This document shows, piece by piece, positions 35,306 through 44,278 of a DNA stretch of 55,223 nt. The stretch is from Rhodospirillales bacterium (GTDB taxonomy: Bacteria; Pseudomonadota; Alphaproteobacteria; ATCC43930; CGMCC-115725), in NCBI GenBank assembly GCA_947473305.1, contig CANJCB010000027.1, positions 1 to 55,223 of the forward strand. The letters are read 5' to 3'. The stretch's first letter is position 1, and the number at the start of each line of letters is the position of its first letter. A program made the position numbers and the translations under genes. The notes beneath the pieces are model-generated. The model saw nothing but the letters and a program-made list of their open reading frames with translations. It was not told the DNA's origin and ran no database searches.

Positions 35306-36313
35306 ATGGGCCGTTTCTTCCGTCTTTATCTTCCCCTTGTTCTGCTGCTGATCCTCGCCAGCGGGTATTCGGTCTATTGGTATGCGATCGCCGAGCGCGT
35401 GCAGAACGGCCTCGACGATTGGGCCACGGCCCAGCGGGCCAAGGGCTACGAGGTGCGATGGACCGCCGCCACGGTCGGCGGCTTCCCCTTCAGCCTCCAA
35501 GTCCGCGCGACCGGCTTCATCCTGGCCCAGCCGGGATCGCCCCCGCGCCTGCGCGTCGCGGCGCCGCTGCTCGTGGCCCGTGCACTGCCCTGGCAACTGC
35601 GGCGCTGGAATGTCGAGGCGGACCAAACCGTAGGGCTGACGATCCCTACCGGAAACGCCAATGCCGCCTCGCTGCGCGCGACGATCACCCTTTCGGATCA
35701 GGAGACGGATATCGACGCCGCGTTCCAGGATATTTCCGGAACGCTGGGCGGCGCGTTTCAGGTGCGGCAGGCGGAGGCGAGCCTTCGGCTGCCCCCTCGC
35801 CCGCCGGCAGACCATAAGGAAACCGCCGGGACGCTCGACATGCGGCTCCTCGATTGGAAGGTGCCACAGGCCGTGCCGCCGCTGGGCGATACCATCGCAA
35901 GCCTGTCCTTCTCGGCGACACTGAAGGGAACCGTGCCGGCGAGCGGCGGACTGACCGCCTGGCGCGACGATGGCGGCACCTTGGAGGTCGGCGGTTTTGC
36001 CCTTCAATGGGGCGCGCTCAGCGCGAGCGGCAAAGGCACGCTGGCCCTCGACGAAGAAATGCGCCCCCTCGGGGCCTTGACCACATCGCTCGAAGGCCAG
36101 GACGCCATCGTCGATGCGCTGGTGACCAACGGCAATATCCGGCCGGGCGACGGCTCGCTCCTGAAGATCGCTCTGGGGCTGATGGCGAAGCAGGATGCCG
36201 ACGGCAAAAGAAAGATCTCGGTGCCCGCCCGCATGCAGGGCGGCAAGCTCTATCTGGGACCGGTCGGGATCGCCAACCTGCCCAACCTCCGGGACGTAAG
36301 CCTGCCTAACTAA
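35306..36313 (+). CDS. DUF2125 domain protein
   Basis: A 335-residue protein anchored by one N-terminal helix (about 6-26), the rest predicted as a periplasmic beta-rich domain. The block NGLDDWATAQRAKGYEVRW near 36-54 and GGFPFSLQVRATG near 60-72 match DUF2125 proteins of Alphaproteobacteria. They are distantly similar in build to AsmA/DUF945-like envelope proteins; no function is established. ATG 35306 gives the membrane anchor directly. Stop shares CTAA with the converging tyrC stop. Confidence 0.85.
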   Translation: MGRFFRLYLPLVLLLILASGYSVYWYAIAERVQNGLDDWATAQRAKGYEVRWTAATVGGFPFSLQVRATGFILAQPGSPPRLRVAAPLLVARALPWQLRRWNVEADQTVGLTIPTGNANAASLRATITLSDQETDIDAAFQDISGTLGGAFQVRQAEASLRLPPRPPADHKETAGTLDMRLLDWKVPQAVPPLGDTIASLSFSATLKGTVPASGGLTAWRDDGGTLEVGGFALQWGALSASGKGTLALDEEMRPLGALTTSLEGQDAIVDALVTNGNIRPGDGSLLKIALGLMAKQDADGKRKISVPARMQGGKLYLGPVGIANLPNLRDVSLPN

Positions 36314-37194
36314 GCCTGCTTCGCCTCGATGATCGAGCGGCGGATCGCGCGGGTGCGGGTGAAAAGCTCTTCGAGCTTGTCGCCCTCGCCCCAGCGGATC
36401 GCCCGCTGAAGGGCGCTCAGGTCCTCGCTGAAGCGCTGGAGCATCTCCAGGACCGCCTCGCGGTTGTTGAGGAAGATGTCGCGCCACATCACGGGATCGG
36501 ATGCCGCGATTCGGGTGAAGTCGCGGAAACCGCCGGCCGAGAATTTGATGACCTCGGATCTCAGGGTCTCTTCGAGATCCGTGGCGGTGCCCACGATGGT
36601 ATAGGCGATGAGATGCGGCAGATGCGAGGTGACAGCCAGCACCTTGTCATGGTGTTCGGCATCCATCTCGACGACGCGCATGCCGGCGCGGGTCCACATG
36701 TCGGAGATTTTGGCAACCGCCGCAGGGTCCGTGCCCGCGGTCGGCGTCAGGATGCACCAGCGATCGTGGAAAAGGTCCGCGAAGCCCGATTCCGGACCGG
36801 AATGCTCGGTTCCCGCCACAGGATGCCCCGGCACGAAATGGACGCCTGCCGGAAGCGACGGCGACAGATCCCGGATAACGGTCTGTTTCACCGAACCCAC
36901 GTCGCTCACGATGGCGCCGGGCTTCAGAACCGGCCCGATCCGACGGCCGATCTCCGCATAGGCCGCGACGGGCGTTCCGATCATGACGAGATCGGCATCC
37001 TTCGCAGCGACCACCGGATCGTCTGTCACCCTATCGGCGAGCTTCAACTCCATGACCTTATCGAGCGTCTCCTGGCGGCGGGCGCAGGCGACGATCTCGC
37101 CGACCATGCCCTCCCGCCTCAGGAAGCGGGCAAGGGAGGAGCCGATGAGGCCGATGCCAATGAAGGCGACGCGCTGAAAGAGCGGTTCGGTCAT
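36310..37194 (-). CDS. tyrC: Prephenate/arogenate dehydrogenase
   Basis: A 294-residue NAD(P)-dependent enzyme of tyrosine synthesis. Rossmann motif GIGLIGSSLAR near 13-23; DVGSVKQ near 98-104; the catalytic region PGHPVAGTEHSGPESG near 122-137 with the conserved His; and ASDPVMWRDIFLNNREA in the C-terminal helical domain. ATG 37194 overlaps the hisC stop (ATGA) and removes 26 residues of non-conserved upstream frame. Together with hisC and the chorismate mutase gene it forms an aromatic amino acid operon. Confidence 0.93.
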   Translation of the reverse strand: MTEPLFQRVAFIGIGLIGSSLARFLRREGMVGEIVACARRQETLDKVMELKLADRVTDDPVVAAKDADLVMIGTPVAAYAEIGRRIGPVLKPGAIVSDVGSVKQTVIRDLSPSLPAGVHFVPGHPVAGTEHSGPESGFADLFHDRWCILTPTAGTDPAAVAKISDMWTRAGMRVVEMDAEHHDKVLAVTSHLPHLIAYTIVGTATDLEETLRSEVIKFSAGGFRDFTRIAASDPVMWRDIFLNNREAVLEMLQRFSEDLSALQRAIRWGEGDKLEELFTRTRAIRRSIIEAKQA

Positions 37195-38285
37195 GAGGGC
37201 TTCAGGAATTCCGCTACGGCGGCGACCACGAGGCGCATCTCTTCCTCGGTCCCAATGCTCATCCTGAGCCATTCGGGCAGGCCATAGCCGCCCATCTTGC
37301 GGACCAGGATGCCGCGCGACTGGAGGAAGGCATTGGCGGCATCCGCATCCTTCGGGGCCTTGGGAAACTTCACGAGCACGAAATTGGCGACGCTGGGATT
37401 GACCGTCAGCCCCAGCTTTTGAAGCTCGGCGGTGAACCAGGGCAGCCAGACATCGTTATGCTCGCGGGCGCGGCGGACGCTCGGCAGATCGCGCAAGGCC
37501 GCGATCCCCGCCGCCTGCGCCGCGGCATTGACGTTGAAGGGCCCGCGCACGCGGTTCAGCACATCGGCGACCGTCGCGCTGCAATAGCCCCAACCGAGAC
37601 GCATGCCGCCCAGGGCATACATCTTCGAGAAAGTCCGGGCCATGACCACGTTGGGTGAGCGATCGACGAGCGAAGCCCCCGCGTCATAGTCGTTGCGGTT
37701 GACGAATTCCGCATAGGCCGCATCGATGACCAGGAGCGTCGAAGCCGGCAGGGCCGCGTGGAGCCGCTCCACCTCGGACGCCGGGATATAGGTCCCGGTC
37801 GGATTGTTGGGATTGGCGAGGAAAACGATCTTGGTCCGGGGCGTCACCGCTTTCAGGAGCGCGTCGACATCCGTCGTCAGGTTCTTTTCCGGCGCCGTGA
37901 CCGGCGTCGCCCCCGCCGACATGGCGGCGATGGGATACATCAGGAAGCCATGCTGGCTATAGAGCACCTCGTCCCCAGGCCCCGCATAGGCGCGGGTCAG
38001 GAGCGCGATCAGCTCGTCGGAACCCGCCGTGCAGACGATCCGCGAGGCATCGAGCCCGAACTGATGGGCGATCGCCTCCCGCAGGTCGGTCGAACCGCCT
38101 TCGGGATAACGGTGAATGTCGGCGGCGGCGGCCTTATAGGCCTCAATCGCCTTGGGGCTCGGTCCCAATGCGCTCTCGTTGGAACTGAGCTTGATGATGC
38201 GGTCGACGCCGGCGGCTTTCGCCTCGCCGCCCACATAGGCGGCGATATCGAGAACGCCGGGACGCGGCTGCGGACTGTCTGCCAT
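37191..38285 (-). CDS. hisC: Histidinol-phosphate aminotransferase
   Basis: A 364-residue class I/II PLP aminotransferase. PLP lysine in ARTFSKMYALGGMRLGWG near 218-235; NPNNPTGTYIP near 158-168; LSSNESALGPSP near 28-39. In this position, between chorismate mutase and tyrC, such enzymes often act also on phenylpyruvate or arogenate precursors, so a broad aromatic specificity is likely by inference. 4 bases separate it from the upstream gene. Confidence 0.92.
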   Translation of the reverse strand: MADSPQPRPGVLDIAAYVGGEAKAAGVDRIIKLSSNESALGPSPKAIEAYKAAAADIHRYPEGGSTDLREAIAHQFGLDASRIVCTAGSDELIALLTRAYAGPGDEVLYSQHGFLMYPIAAMSAGATPVTAPEKNLTTDVDALLKAVTPRTKIVFLANPNNPTGTYIPASEVERLHAALPASTLLVIDAAYAEFVNRNDYDAGASLVDRSPNVVMARTFSKMYALGGMRLGWGYCSATVADVLNRVRGPFNVNAAAQAAGIAALRDLPSVRRAREHNDVWLPWFTAELQKLGLTVNPSVANFVLVKFPKAPKDADAANAFLQSRGILVRKMGGYGLPEWLRMSIGTEEEMRLVVAAVAEFLKPS

Positions 38286-38289
38286 GGGA

Positions 38290-39156
38290 TCAGGCCTTGG
38301 TGGTTTCCGCCCCGAGCGGGCGTGGATAGCTGCCGAGGGGCGACACCCGCTCGACCGCTTCGCCGAGCTGAGCGACCGCCTGGAGGAGCCGCGGGTCGTC
38401 GGCCCTCACGAAGTCGTCGAATTCGACGAGGTTGAGCGCGAAACCGGGGCTGGGCTCGACGCTCGTATAGAAGGTCGCCGGCAATCCTGCCGCGGTCATG
38501 GTCGAGAAGATCCGGGCACGGCTCACTTCACGATGGGTTTCGAGCACGAAGAGGCTGCGGTCGGCGCCACTCGGCTCCGCGATGCCGCAGCCGATGGCGA
38601 GGACGCTCTGGTCGTCCACCCGCGCATTGCCGGCACTCGCGAAGGGCAACCGGCTGATGACCCGGGGGGTGCCCGCATCGGCGGAAATGAGCATCCGCCA
38701 CCAGGGGTCGGTCTCGCCATCCTGGGGCATCGGCAGGACACCGACAGCCGCATTGCCCTCGCTCACGGCCCGGATCACCTGGCCCACGGAACGGAAGGGC
38801 GTCATCGGCGTATGGCTGCCGTAATGATCGCGGGCGAGGTCCCAATATCCGGGGCGGTCTTCCGGCACCAGCACGGCGACCGCGAAGGGCGCCTGCATGG
38901 CGGTCATGCCACTGAGCAGCTCACGCCAAAGACGCACCATGACAGCGCGCGAGAAGCGCCCCTTATGACGTTCGGCGAGACGGCGCAGAATCATCGCCTC
39001 GCGGCCCGGGCGGAGCGCGGGGGTGTTGCCGCTGCGCTTCAGCGCCGCCACGCCTTCGACAACTTCGGCGCGCCGCATCAGCAGGTCGTGCAGATTATCG
39101 TCGATCTCGTCGATTTCACGGCGTAGATCGTCCAGGGATTTTGAGCTCTGAGACAT
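38290..39156 (-). CDS. Chorismate mutase with C-terminal prephenate-dehydratase-like region
   Basis: A 288-residue protein. Residues 5-90 form an AroQ-type chorismate mutase helix bundle (LDDLRREIDEIDDNLHDLLMRR; ALRPGREAMILRRL; VMVRLWRELLSG). The remaining ~190 residues are an alpha/beta and ACT-like region, with FSTMTAAGLPATFYTSVEP reminiscent of the PheA regulatory part. No full prephenate dehydratase TRF motif is evident, so dehydratase activity is doubtful. First gene of the aromatic operon reading leftward, diverging from metX. Confidence 0.82.
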   Translation of the reverse strand: MSQSSKSLDDLRREIDEIDDNLHDLLMRRAEVVEGVAALKRSGNTPALRPGREAMILRRLAERHKGRFSRAVMVRLWRELLSGMTAMQAPFAVAVLVPEDRPGYWDLARDHYGSHTPMTPFRSVGQVIRAVSEGNAAVGVLPMPQDGETDPWWRMLISADAGTPRVISRLPFASAGNARVDDQSVLAIGCGIAEPSGADRSLFVLETHREVSRARIFSTMTAAGLPATFYTSVEPSPGFALNLVEFDDFVRADDPRLLQAVAQLGEAVERVSPLGSYPRPLGAETTKA

Positions 39157-39222
39157 GCTCGATTGCTGCCAAATTGAAGGCGATACTGATAGTCGGGCGC
39201 GCCGCCGAAAGCAAAGAAAACA

Positions 39223-39256
39223 TTGACAGCCGAGGGGGGTGATCCCTAGCTATAAA
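39223..39256 (+). promoter_or_regulatory. Possible promoter of the metX leader
   Basis: A perfect TTGACA (39223-39228) lies upstream of TAGCTATAAA (39247-39256). Spacing is 18 bases to TAGCTA, or 22 to TATAAA, which is too long for a standard pair. It precedes the riboswitch-like leader by about 60 bases, so it is the best candidate for the start of that transcript. Confidence 0.35.
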
Positions 39257-39310
39257 AGTCACTGCGCGAATTTTGGCACAGTGAATCGAAATGGCTTGGT
39301 CGGCCCATAA

Positions 39311-39368
39311 GACCCGCGGGATTTGAGGGGCAGCTTGCGCCGCGTCACCAACCGCTAAAGCGCCACGG
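39311..39368 (+). ncRNA. SAM-II-like riboswitch in the metX leader
   Basis: The leader has the conserved blocks of SAM-II (metA) motifs in order: P1 5' arm CGCGG (39315-39319), then GATTTGA, a G-rich stretch, CTTGC, the P1 3' arm CCGCG (39340-39344), an A/C-rich link, and GCTAAAGCGCC (39354-39364). P1 pairs perfectly. SAM-II elements are known upstream of metA/metX genes of Alphaproteobacteria and bind S-adenosylmethionine through an H-type pseudoknot. It lies about 45 bases before the metX start. The pseudoknot pairing was judged by eye. Confidence 0.7.
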
Positions 39369-39405
39369 AAGACCTCCGTGGGCCCGCTATCGGCAGCCGT
39401 GGAGG
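39363..39405 (+). promoter_or_regulatory. Alternative hairpins covering the metX ribosome site
   Basis: CCACGG (39363-39368) can pair with CCGTGG at 39376-39381, leaving the Shine-Dalgarno GGAGG (39401-39405) free. It can instead pair with an identical CCGTGG at 39397-39402, which overlaps that Shine-Dalgarno. CCTCC (39373-39377) is also complementary to GGAGG. The arrangement looks like an expression platform working at translation initiation, below the SAM-II-like element. Confidence 0.45.
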
Positions 39406-39411
39406 CGGTGC

Positions 39412-40581
39412 GTGACTTTGACCCATCCCCAGGAATCGCGATCCTCGCCCCCCCAGGCGAGACCCGGACATGAGCTTCGGGTGGAAAAGCCGCTCATGCT
39501 GGACTGCGGCGTGGCGCTGGCGCCCTTCACCATCGCCTATCAGACCTATGGCAAGCTCAATCAGGATCGCAGCAACGCCATCCTGATGTGCCATGCCCTG
39601 ACCGGCGACCAATATGCCGCCGAGCCTCATCCGATCACCGGCAAGGCCGGGTGGTGGACCACGATCATCGGCCCCGGCAAGGTGCTCGACACCGACCGCT
39701 ATTTCCTGATCTGCGTCAATGTGCTGGGCGGCTGCATGGGAAGCAGCGGGCCGGCGGAAACCGATCCCGCCACAGGCAAGCCCTGGGGCCTTTCCTTCCC
39801 GGTCATCACCATCGCGGACATGGTCCGGGCGGAAAAGCTGGTGATCGAGCATCTCGGGATCGAGACGCTTTTCTGCGTGATCGGCGGATCCATGGGCGGG
39901 ATGCAGGTGCTGCAATGGGCCGCCACCCATCCCGAGCTTGTTTTTTCCGCCGTTCCCATCGCCGCCGCCGCGCGCCACTCCGCCCAGAACATCGCCTTTC
40001 ACGAGGTCGGGCGCCAGGCCATCATGGCCGACCCCGAATGGTGTGCCGGCAACTATCTGGAACAGGGCCGAAAGCCGGAACGCGGCCTCGCCGTCGCCCG
40101 CATGGCCGCCCATATCACCTATCTTTCGGAACAGGCGCTGCATCGGAAATTCGGCCGCTCGCTTCAGAACCGCAAGGCGGTGACCTATGGCTTCGACGCG
40201 GATTTCCAGGTCGAGAGCTACCTGCGCCACCAGGGGATCGCCTTCGTCGACCGCTTCGACGCCAATTCCTATCTCTACATCACGCGGGCGATGGACTATT
40301 TCGACCTCGCGGCGGAATACGAGGGCGTGCTGGCCAATGCCTTCCGAAATTCGCCCACGCGTTTCTGCCTCATCTCCTTCACCAGCGACTGGCTTTTTCC
40401 CACATCGGAGAGCCGTGAATTGGTGCAGGCGCTCAATGCCGCGGCGGCCAATGTGAGCTTCGTCGAGATCGAGACGGACAAGGGCCACGACGCCTTCCTG
40501 CTCGACGAGCCCGAATTCTTCGCGACCCTCCGGGGCTTCATCGAGGGCTGCGCCCGTCACCGGGGACTTGCGACGGAATGA
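39412..40581 (+). CDS. metX: Homoserine O-acyltransferase MetX
   Basis: A 389-residue alpha/beta hydrolase-fold enzyme that activates homoserine with an acyl group in methionine synthesis. Seen: YQTYGKLN near 43-50, [14 protein letters not shown] near 103-116, nucleophile motif [12 protein letters not shown] near 162-173, catalytic Asp in FTSDWLFP near 322-329, and His in [13 protein letters not shown] near 361-373. GTG 39412 is preceded by GGAGG at 6 bases. Acetyl versus succinyl donor cannot be decided here. Coupled to metW by ATGA. Confidence 0.95.
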   Translation: MTLTHPQESRSSPPQARPGHELRVEKPLMLDCGVALAPFTIAYQTYGKLNQDRSNAILMCHALTGDQYAAEPHPITGKAGWWTTIIGPGKVLDTDRYFLICVNVLGGCMGSSGPAETDPATGKPWGLSFPVITIADMVRAEKLVIEHLGIETLFCVIGGSMGGMQVLQWAATHPELVFSAVPIAAAARHSAQNIAFHEVGRQAIMADPEWCAGNYLEQGRKPERGLAVARMAAHITYLSEQALHRKFGRSLQNRKAVTYGFDADFQVESYLRHQGIAFVDRFDANSYLYITRAMDYFDLAAEYEGVLANAFRNSPTRFCLISFTSDWLFPTSESRELVQALNAAAANVSFVEIETDKGHDAFLLDEPEFFATLRGFIEGCARHRGLATE

Positions 40582-41204
40582 CCCTCAACGGATCGTCAGG
40601 CGGGCTCCGGGGCGACCTCGGCCATGTCGCGGATATGATCGGACCCAAGTCGCGGGTGCTGGATATCGGCTGCGGCGACGGGGCTTTGCTGGCGCATCTG
40701 GCGGCCGAGAAACAGGTCGACGGACGTGGAATCGAGCTATCCCAGGCGGGCGTCAACGCCTGCGTCCGCCACGGCCTGTCCGTGATCCAAGGCGATGCGG
40801 ACAGGGATTTGGCGGATTACCCCTCCGCCGCCTTCGATTATGCGGTGCTGAGCCAGACGCTTCAGGCGACCCGCAATCCCCGGTTGGTGGTCGAGGAACT
40901 GGTGCGGATCGGCAAACGCGCCATCGTGTCCTTCCCCAATTTCGGGCATTGGCGCATCCGAGCCCATCTCAGCCTGCGCGGTCGCATGCCGATGACACAT
41001 CTCCTCGCCATACCTTGGTATGAAACGCCCAATATCCACCTCTGCACGATCCGCGATTTCGTGGCGCTGTGCGACGAGGCGGGAATCAGGATCGAGCGCA
41101 GCGTCACCCTTGACGGGGCGGGCCGTCCTTTTTCTTTCAATCCCACCGGCCATCTCGCGAATCTCTTCGCCGAGCTTGGCGTCTTCATGCTCAGCCGGCG
41201 CTAG
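40578..41204 (+). CDS. metW: Methionine biosynthesis protein MetW
   Basis: A 208-residue methyltransferase-fold protein that is almost always paired with metX and is thought to activate it. SAM-fold motif [16 protein letters not shown] near 26-41; [13 protein letters not shown] near 51-63; [11 protein letters not shown] near 94-104; [10 protein letters not shown] near 121-130. ATG overlaps the metX stop. Its 3' end overlaps the opposite-strand methyltransferase gene by 14 bases. Confidence 0.95.
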   Translation: MTLNGSSGGLRGDLGHVADMIGPKSRVLDIGCGDGALLAHLAAEKQVDGRGIELSQAGVNACVRHGLSVIQGDADRDLADYPSAAFDYAVLSQTLQATRNPRLVVEELVRIGKRAIVSFPNFGHWRIRAHLSLRGRMPMTHLLAIPWYETPNIHLCTIRDFVALCDEAGIRIERSVTLDGAGRPFSFNPTGHLANLFAELGVFMLSRR

Positions 41205-41913
41205 CCGGCCGCGGGAGATAGACGCGGCGGCGCTGCCTTTCGCGGACCTGGATCGGCTTTGCATAGATCTGCTTCGTGGCTTCGACGAGGGTGACGCCCG
41301 AAAAGGTGGTGAACCACCGCTCCCCCAGCTTTTCCCAAGCCGCGGCGGATTTGAGCATCATCCGGGACCTGAGCGGCGGAACGAAAAGCGCCGAGGCCGA
41401 GCGTTCCGGCGTAAAGCCCTCGTCCCGCAGGAGCCGGGAGAGCTGGTTCTGAGTATAAGGCAGCCCTTGGCCGAAGGGGGTCCGGTCTAGTCGCGCCCAG
41501 ATGCCCCGGCGATTGGGCACCACCACGAGAAGCCGCCCGCCCCCCGCCAGGACACGCCAGACTTCCTTCAGCAGGTTGCGAACCGGTTCGCTGTGTTCCA
41601 AGGCATGGACGATCAGCACCCGGTCGATAGAGTAGTCCTGGAACGGAAGCTCCCCCTCCTCGGTCAGGGCGACCCGGTTGGGACCTTCGGCCGGCCAAGC
41701 CAGCACCCCTTGGCCGGCGGGCATGAGCGCCAGGACCCGCTCCGCCTCTTCCAGGAAAGGTCGCAAATAGGGCGTCGCATACCCAAGCCCAAGGACGCGC
41801 ATGCCTGAGACGTCCGGCCAGAGCAGGCGCACGCGACGCCGGATCATCCGACGTGCGACCTGCCCCAGGCGGGTCCCATAGAAGTCTCTCAAATCAACGA
41901 CATCGCTGGACAT
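41191..41913 (-). CDS. SAM-dependent methyltransferase family protein
   Basis: A 240-residue class I methyltransferase-like protein. The fold is indicated by VLGLGYATPYL near 40-50 (a diverged motif I), LPFQDYSIDRVLIVHALEHSE near 89-109, and LKEVWRVLAGGGRLLVVVPN near 115-134. The glycine motif departs from the DxGxGxG consensus, so activity is uncertain. The C-terminus is basic. Common near gloB in Alphaproteobacteria and diverging from it by 69 bases. Confidence 0.82.
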   Translation of the reverse strand: MSSDVVDLRDFYGTRLGQVARRMIRRRVRLLWPDVSGMRVLGLGYATPYLRPFLEEAERVLALMPAGQGVLAWPAEGPNRVALTEEGELPFQDYSIDRVLIVHALEHSEPVRNLLKEVWRVLAGGGRLLVVVPNRRGIWARLDRTPFGQGLPYTQNQLSRLLRDEGFTPERSASALFVPPLRSRMMLKSAAAWEKLGERWFTTFSGVTLVEATKQIYAKPIQVRERQRRRVYLPRPASAG

Positions 41914-41982
41914 GCATCAACCCTAGCATGAGAGGAGAGAGGGTATTAGGGTAGGCCTCGCTAACCATATCGGAAGAGCCTC

Positions 41983-42750
41983 ATGCCGGAATTCGTCATT
42001 CGCCAGATCCCCACGCGGCAGGATAATTACGTCTATCTCGCGCATGATCCGAGCACCGGCGATACCGCGGTGATCGACCCTTCCGACGCCGACCCGGTGA
42101 GGAAGGTCCTGGCCGAGACCGGCTGGAAGCTCACCCATATCCTCAATACCCATCATCACAACGATCATATCGGTGGCGACGCCGAATTGAAGGCGGAGTG
42201 GAAGGCGATCATCGTCGGCCCCCGCGCCGACCGCGACCGCATCCCGGGCATCGACATCGAGGTGGGCGACAACGACACCTATACCGTGGGCACCCAGACG
42301 GCCCAGGTCTTCGACGTGCCCGGTCATACCCGGGGGCATATCGCCTTCTGGTTCCCGACTTCGCGCGCCCTCTTCTGCGGCGACACGATCTTCATGCTCG
42401 GCTGCGGGCGTCTCTTCGAAGGCACGCCCGAACAGATGTGGACCTCCATCGGCAAGCTGCGCGTCCTGCCGAAAGAGACCCGGGTCTTCTGCGCCCATGA
42501 ATATACCCAGGCCAATGCCCGCTTCGCCATTACGGTCGATCCGGAAAACGGTGCCCTGACCGACCGCAAGCTGCGGATCGACGCCATGCGCGCCGAAGGC
42601 AAGTCCACCGTGCCCGCGACCTTGGGCGAAGAGCTTGCAACCAACCCATTCCTGCGCGCGGATCAGCCTTCCGTCCAGCAGGCGGCCGGCGTGCCCGGCG
42701 ACGCTGTAGCGACCTTCGCCGAAATCAGGCGCCGCAAAGATCACTTCTAG
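41983..42750 (+). CDS. gloB: Hydroxyacylglutathione hydrolase (glyoxalase II)
   Basis: A 255-residue metallo-beta-lactamase-fold enzyme that hydrolyses S-lactoylglutathione. Metal motif THHHNDHIGGD near 54-64, DVPGHTRGHIAF near 109-120, FCGDTIFMLGCGRLFEG near 131-147, and FCAHEYTQANARFA near 170-183. The C-terminal domain has the glutathione-binding region. Length and motifs are typical. A glutathione S-transferase gene follows after 8 bases. Confidence 0.95.
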   Translation: MPEFVIRQIPTRQDNYVYLAHDPSTGDTAVIDPSDADPVRKVLAETGWKLTHILNTHHHNDHIGGDAELKAEWKAIIVGPRADRDRIPGIDIEVGDNDTYTVGTQTAQVFDVPGHTRGHIAFWFPTSRALFCGDTIFMLGCGRLFEGTPEQMWTSIGKLRVLPKETRVFCAHEYTQANARFAITVDPENGALTDRKLRIDAMRAEGKSTVPATLGEELATNPFLRADQPSVQQAAGVPGDAVATFAEIRRRKDHF

Positions 42751-42758
42751 GAGAAGAC

Positions 42759-43367
42759 ATGAATCTCCGATATGCCGCGACCTCGCCCTATGTACGGAAG
42801 GTCATGGCCGTGGCGATGGAAACCGGTCAGGCAAAAAAGATCGAGAAGATCCCCTCAGCCGTTTCACCCACCAAGGCCAACGAGGAGCTGACGCGCGAAA
42901 ATCCCCTGGGCAAGGTGCCATCCCTGACGACCGACGAGGGCCTGGTGCTCTTCGATTCGCCGGTCATTTGCGAATATCTCGACAGCCTGCACAAAGGCCC
43001 GCGCCTCCATCCTCCCGTCGGCCCGGCGCGCTGGACCGCGCTGCGGCAGCAGGCGCTGGCGGACGGGCTTCTCGATGCGGCGCTGCTCATCCGCTACGAG
43101 ATGACGAGGCCCGCTGAATTCCAATGGGCCGAGTGGACCGAAGGTCAGCGGGCCAAGGTGCTGGCATCGCTCGACGCGTTGGAAGGGGAGGTCGAAAAGC
43201 TCAAGGGAGCTCTCACGATCGGCCATATCTCGGTCGGCTGCGCGCTGGGATATCTCGACCTGCGCTTTTCCTCGGAAGGCTGGCGCAACGGGCACCCGAA
43301 GCTCGCCGCCTGGTACCGGGAATTCGCCACCCGGCCCTCGATGCTGGAGACCATGCCGCCGCTCTAA
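42759..43367 (+). CDS. Glutathione S-transferase family protein
   Basis: A 202-residue two-domain GST. The thioredoxin-like N-terminal domain (1-78) starts MNLRYAATSPYVRKVMAVAME, with Ser at 9 in the position of the usual catalytic residue, and NPLGKVPSL near 48-56 with the cis-Pro and DSPVICEYL near 67-75. The helical C-terminal domain follows. Substrate unknown. Probably co-transcribed with gloB. Stop overlaps the converging EamA gene in CTAA. Confidence 0.9.
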   Translation: MNLRYAATSPYVRKVMAVAMETGQAKKIEKIPSAVSPTKANEELTRENPLGKVPSLTTDEGLVLFDSPVICEYLDSLHKGPRLHPPVGPARWTALRQQALADGLLDAALLIRYEMTRPAEFQWAEWTEGQRAKVLASLDALEGEVEKLKGALTIGHISVGCALGYLDLRFSSEGWRNGHPKLAAWYREFATRPSMLETMPPL

Positions 43368-44278
43368 GCGCGAGGCCGGTCCCAGAGATCGCGGGAGGCA
43401 AGCACCGCGCCGCCGACGATCAGGACGCCAGCAGCGGCGACCGTGGGCGTGAGCGAGCCTTTTCCCAGCAGGATCAGCAGGAAGGTGGAGAGCAGCGGCG
43501 CCGCATAAGAAAATCCGCCGAGCGCTTTGATATTTCCCCGCTTCATGCCGTAGTCCCAGAGGAAGAAGGCCGCGCCGACGGGGCCAAGCCCCATGGCGAG
43601 CACCGCCAGCCATTGGCCGCCTTCAGGCCAGATCGTCTGCTCCAACATCAGATGGCAGATCAGCGCCAGGAGCGCCGTCGCCCCGCAGAAGCCGCCGACG
43701 GCCTCAGTCGGCACCTCGCCCATCCGTCGACTGAGAATCGAATAGCCCGCCCAGGTCACGGCCGCGCCAAAAGCCGCCGCATAGCCCAGCCCATAATCTA
43801 GGCTGAACCCCGCGGCGCCGCCGCCGGTCACAAGCAAGACCGTCCCCCCCAGGCCGGCGCAGGCCCCGGCAATATGCCACCAGCCCAGCCGCTCGCCCGG
43901 CAGGCTGGCCGCCCCGACCACGATGAGCAAAGGCCAGAGGTAATTGATGAGGCTGGTTTCGACCGGCGGAGCGAGGCGGAGCGCCACGAAATAAAAGGCG
44001 TGGTAGCCGAACAACCCGCCGACCCCAAGCAGCCAAGCCAGGGGCGGCTGCCGCAGATAGGCGCACCAACTTTCGCCGGACAGGACGCGCTTGCCAAACC
44101 CCAGCAGGAAAGCGACCGAGAAAGCCATGGCGACGAGTTGAAAGGGCGGCAAAGCGCCGGTCATGGTGGCAAGCGCCACCAGCGACGACCAGAGCAAGAT
44201 CGCGATCGACCCGATGACTGTCGCCTTCGTCGCCTCCGACCGGGCGGCGGCGGGTTCAGTACATATGCTGACCGCCAT
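43364..44278 (-). CDS. EamA/DMT-family (YddG-like) transporter
   Basis: A 304-residue inner-membrane protein with about ten helices. Seen: GVGGLFGYHAFYFVALRLAPPVETSLINYLWPLLIV near 96-131 and, in the second half, ALGGFSYAAPLLSTFLLI near 252-269. Such proteins export aromatic or other amino acids; substrate not determined. ATG 44278 lies inside the last 23 bases of phaB in another frame, so translation may be coupled. It appears to be the last gene of the minus-strand PHA operon. Confidence 0.83.
   Translation of the reverse strand: MAVSICTEPAAARSEATKATVIGSIAILLWSSLVALATMTGALPPFQLVAMAFSVAFLLGFGKRVLSGESWCAYLRQPPLAWLLGVGGLFGYHAFYFVALRLAPPVETSLINYLWPLLIVVGAASLPGERLGWWHIAGACAGLGGTVLLVTGGGAAGFSLDYGLGYAAAFGAAVTWAGYSILSRRMGEVPTEAVGGFCGATALLALICHLMLEQTIWPEGGQWLAVLAMGLGPVGAAFFLWDYGMKRGNIKALGGFSYAAPLLSTFLLILLGKGSLTPTVAAAGVLIVGGAVLASRDLWDRPRA

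Noticed and set aside
34292-36487. 731-residue minus-strand open frame across the EamA and DUF2125 genes
   Set aside because: It overlaps three well-supported genes in other frames and has no recognisable fold.
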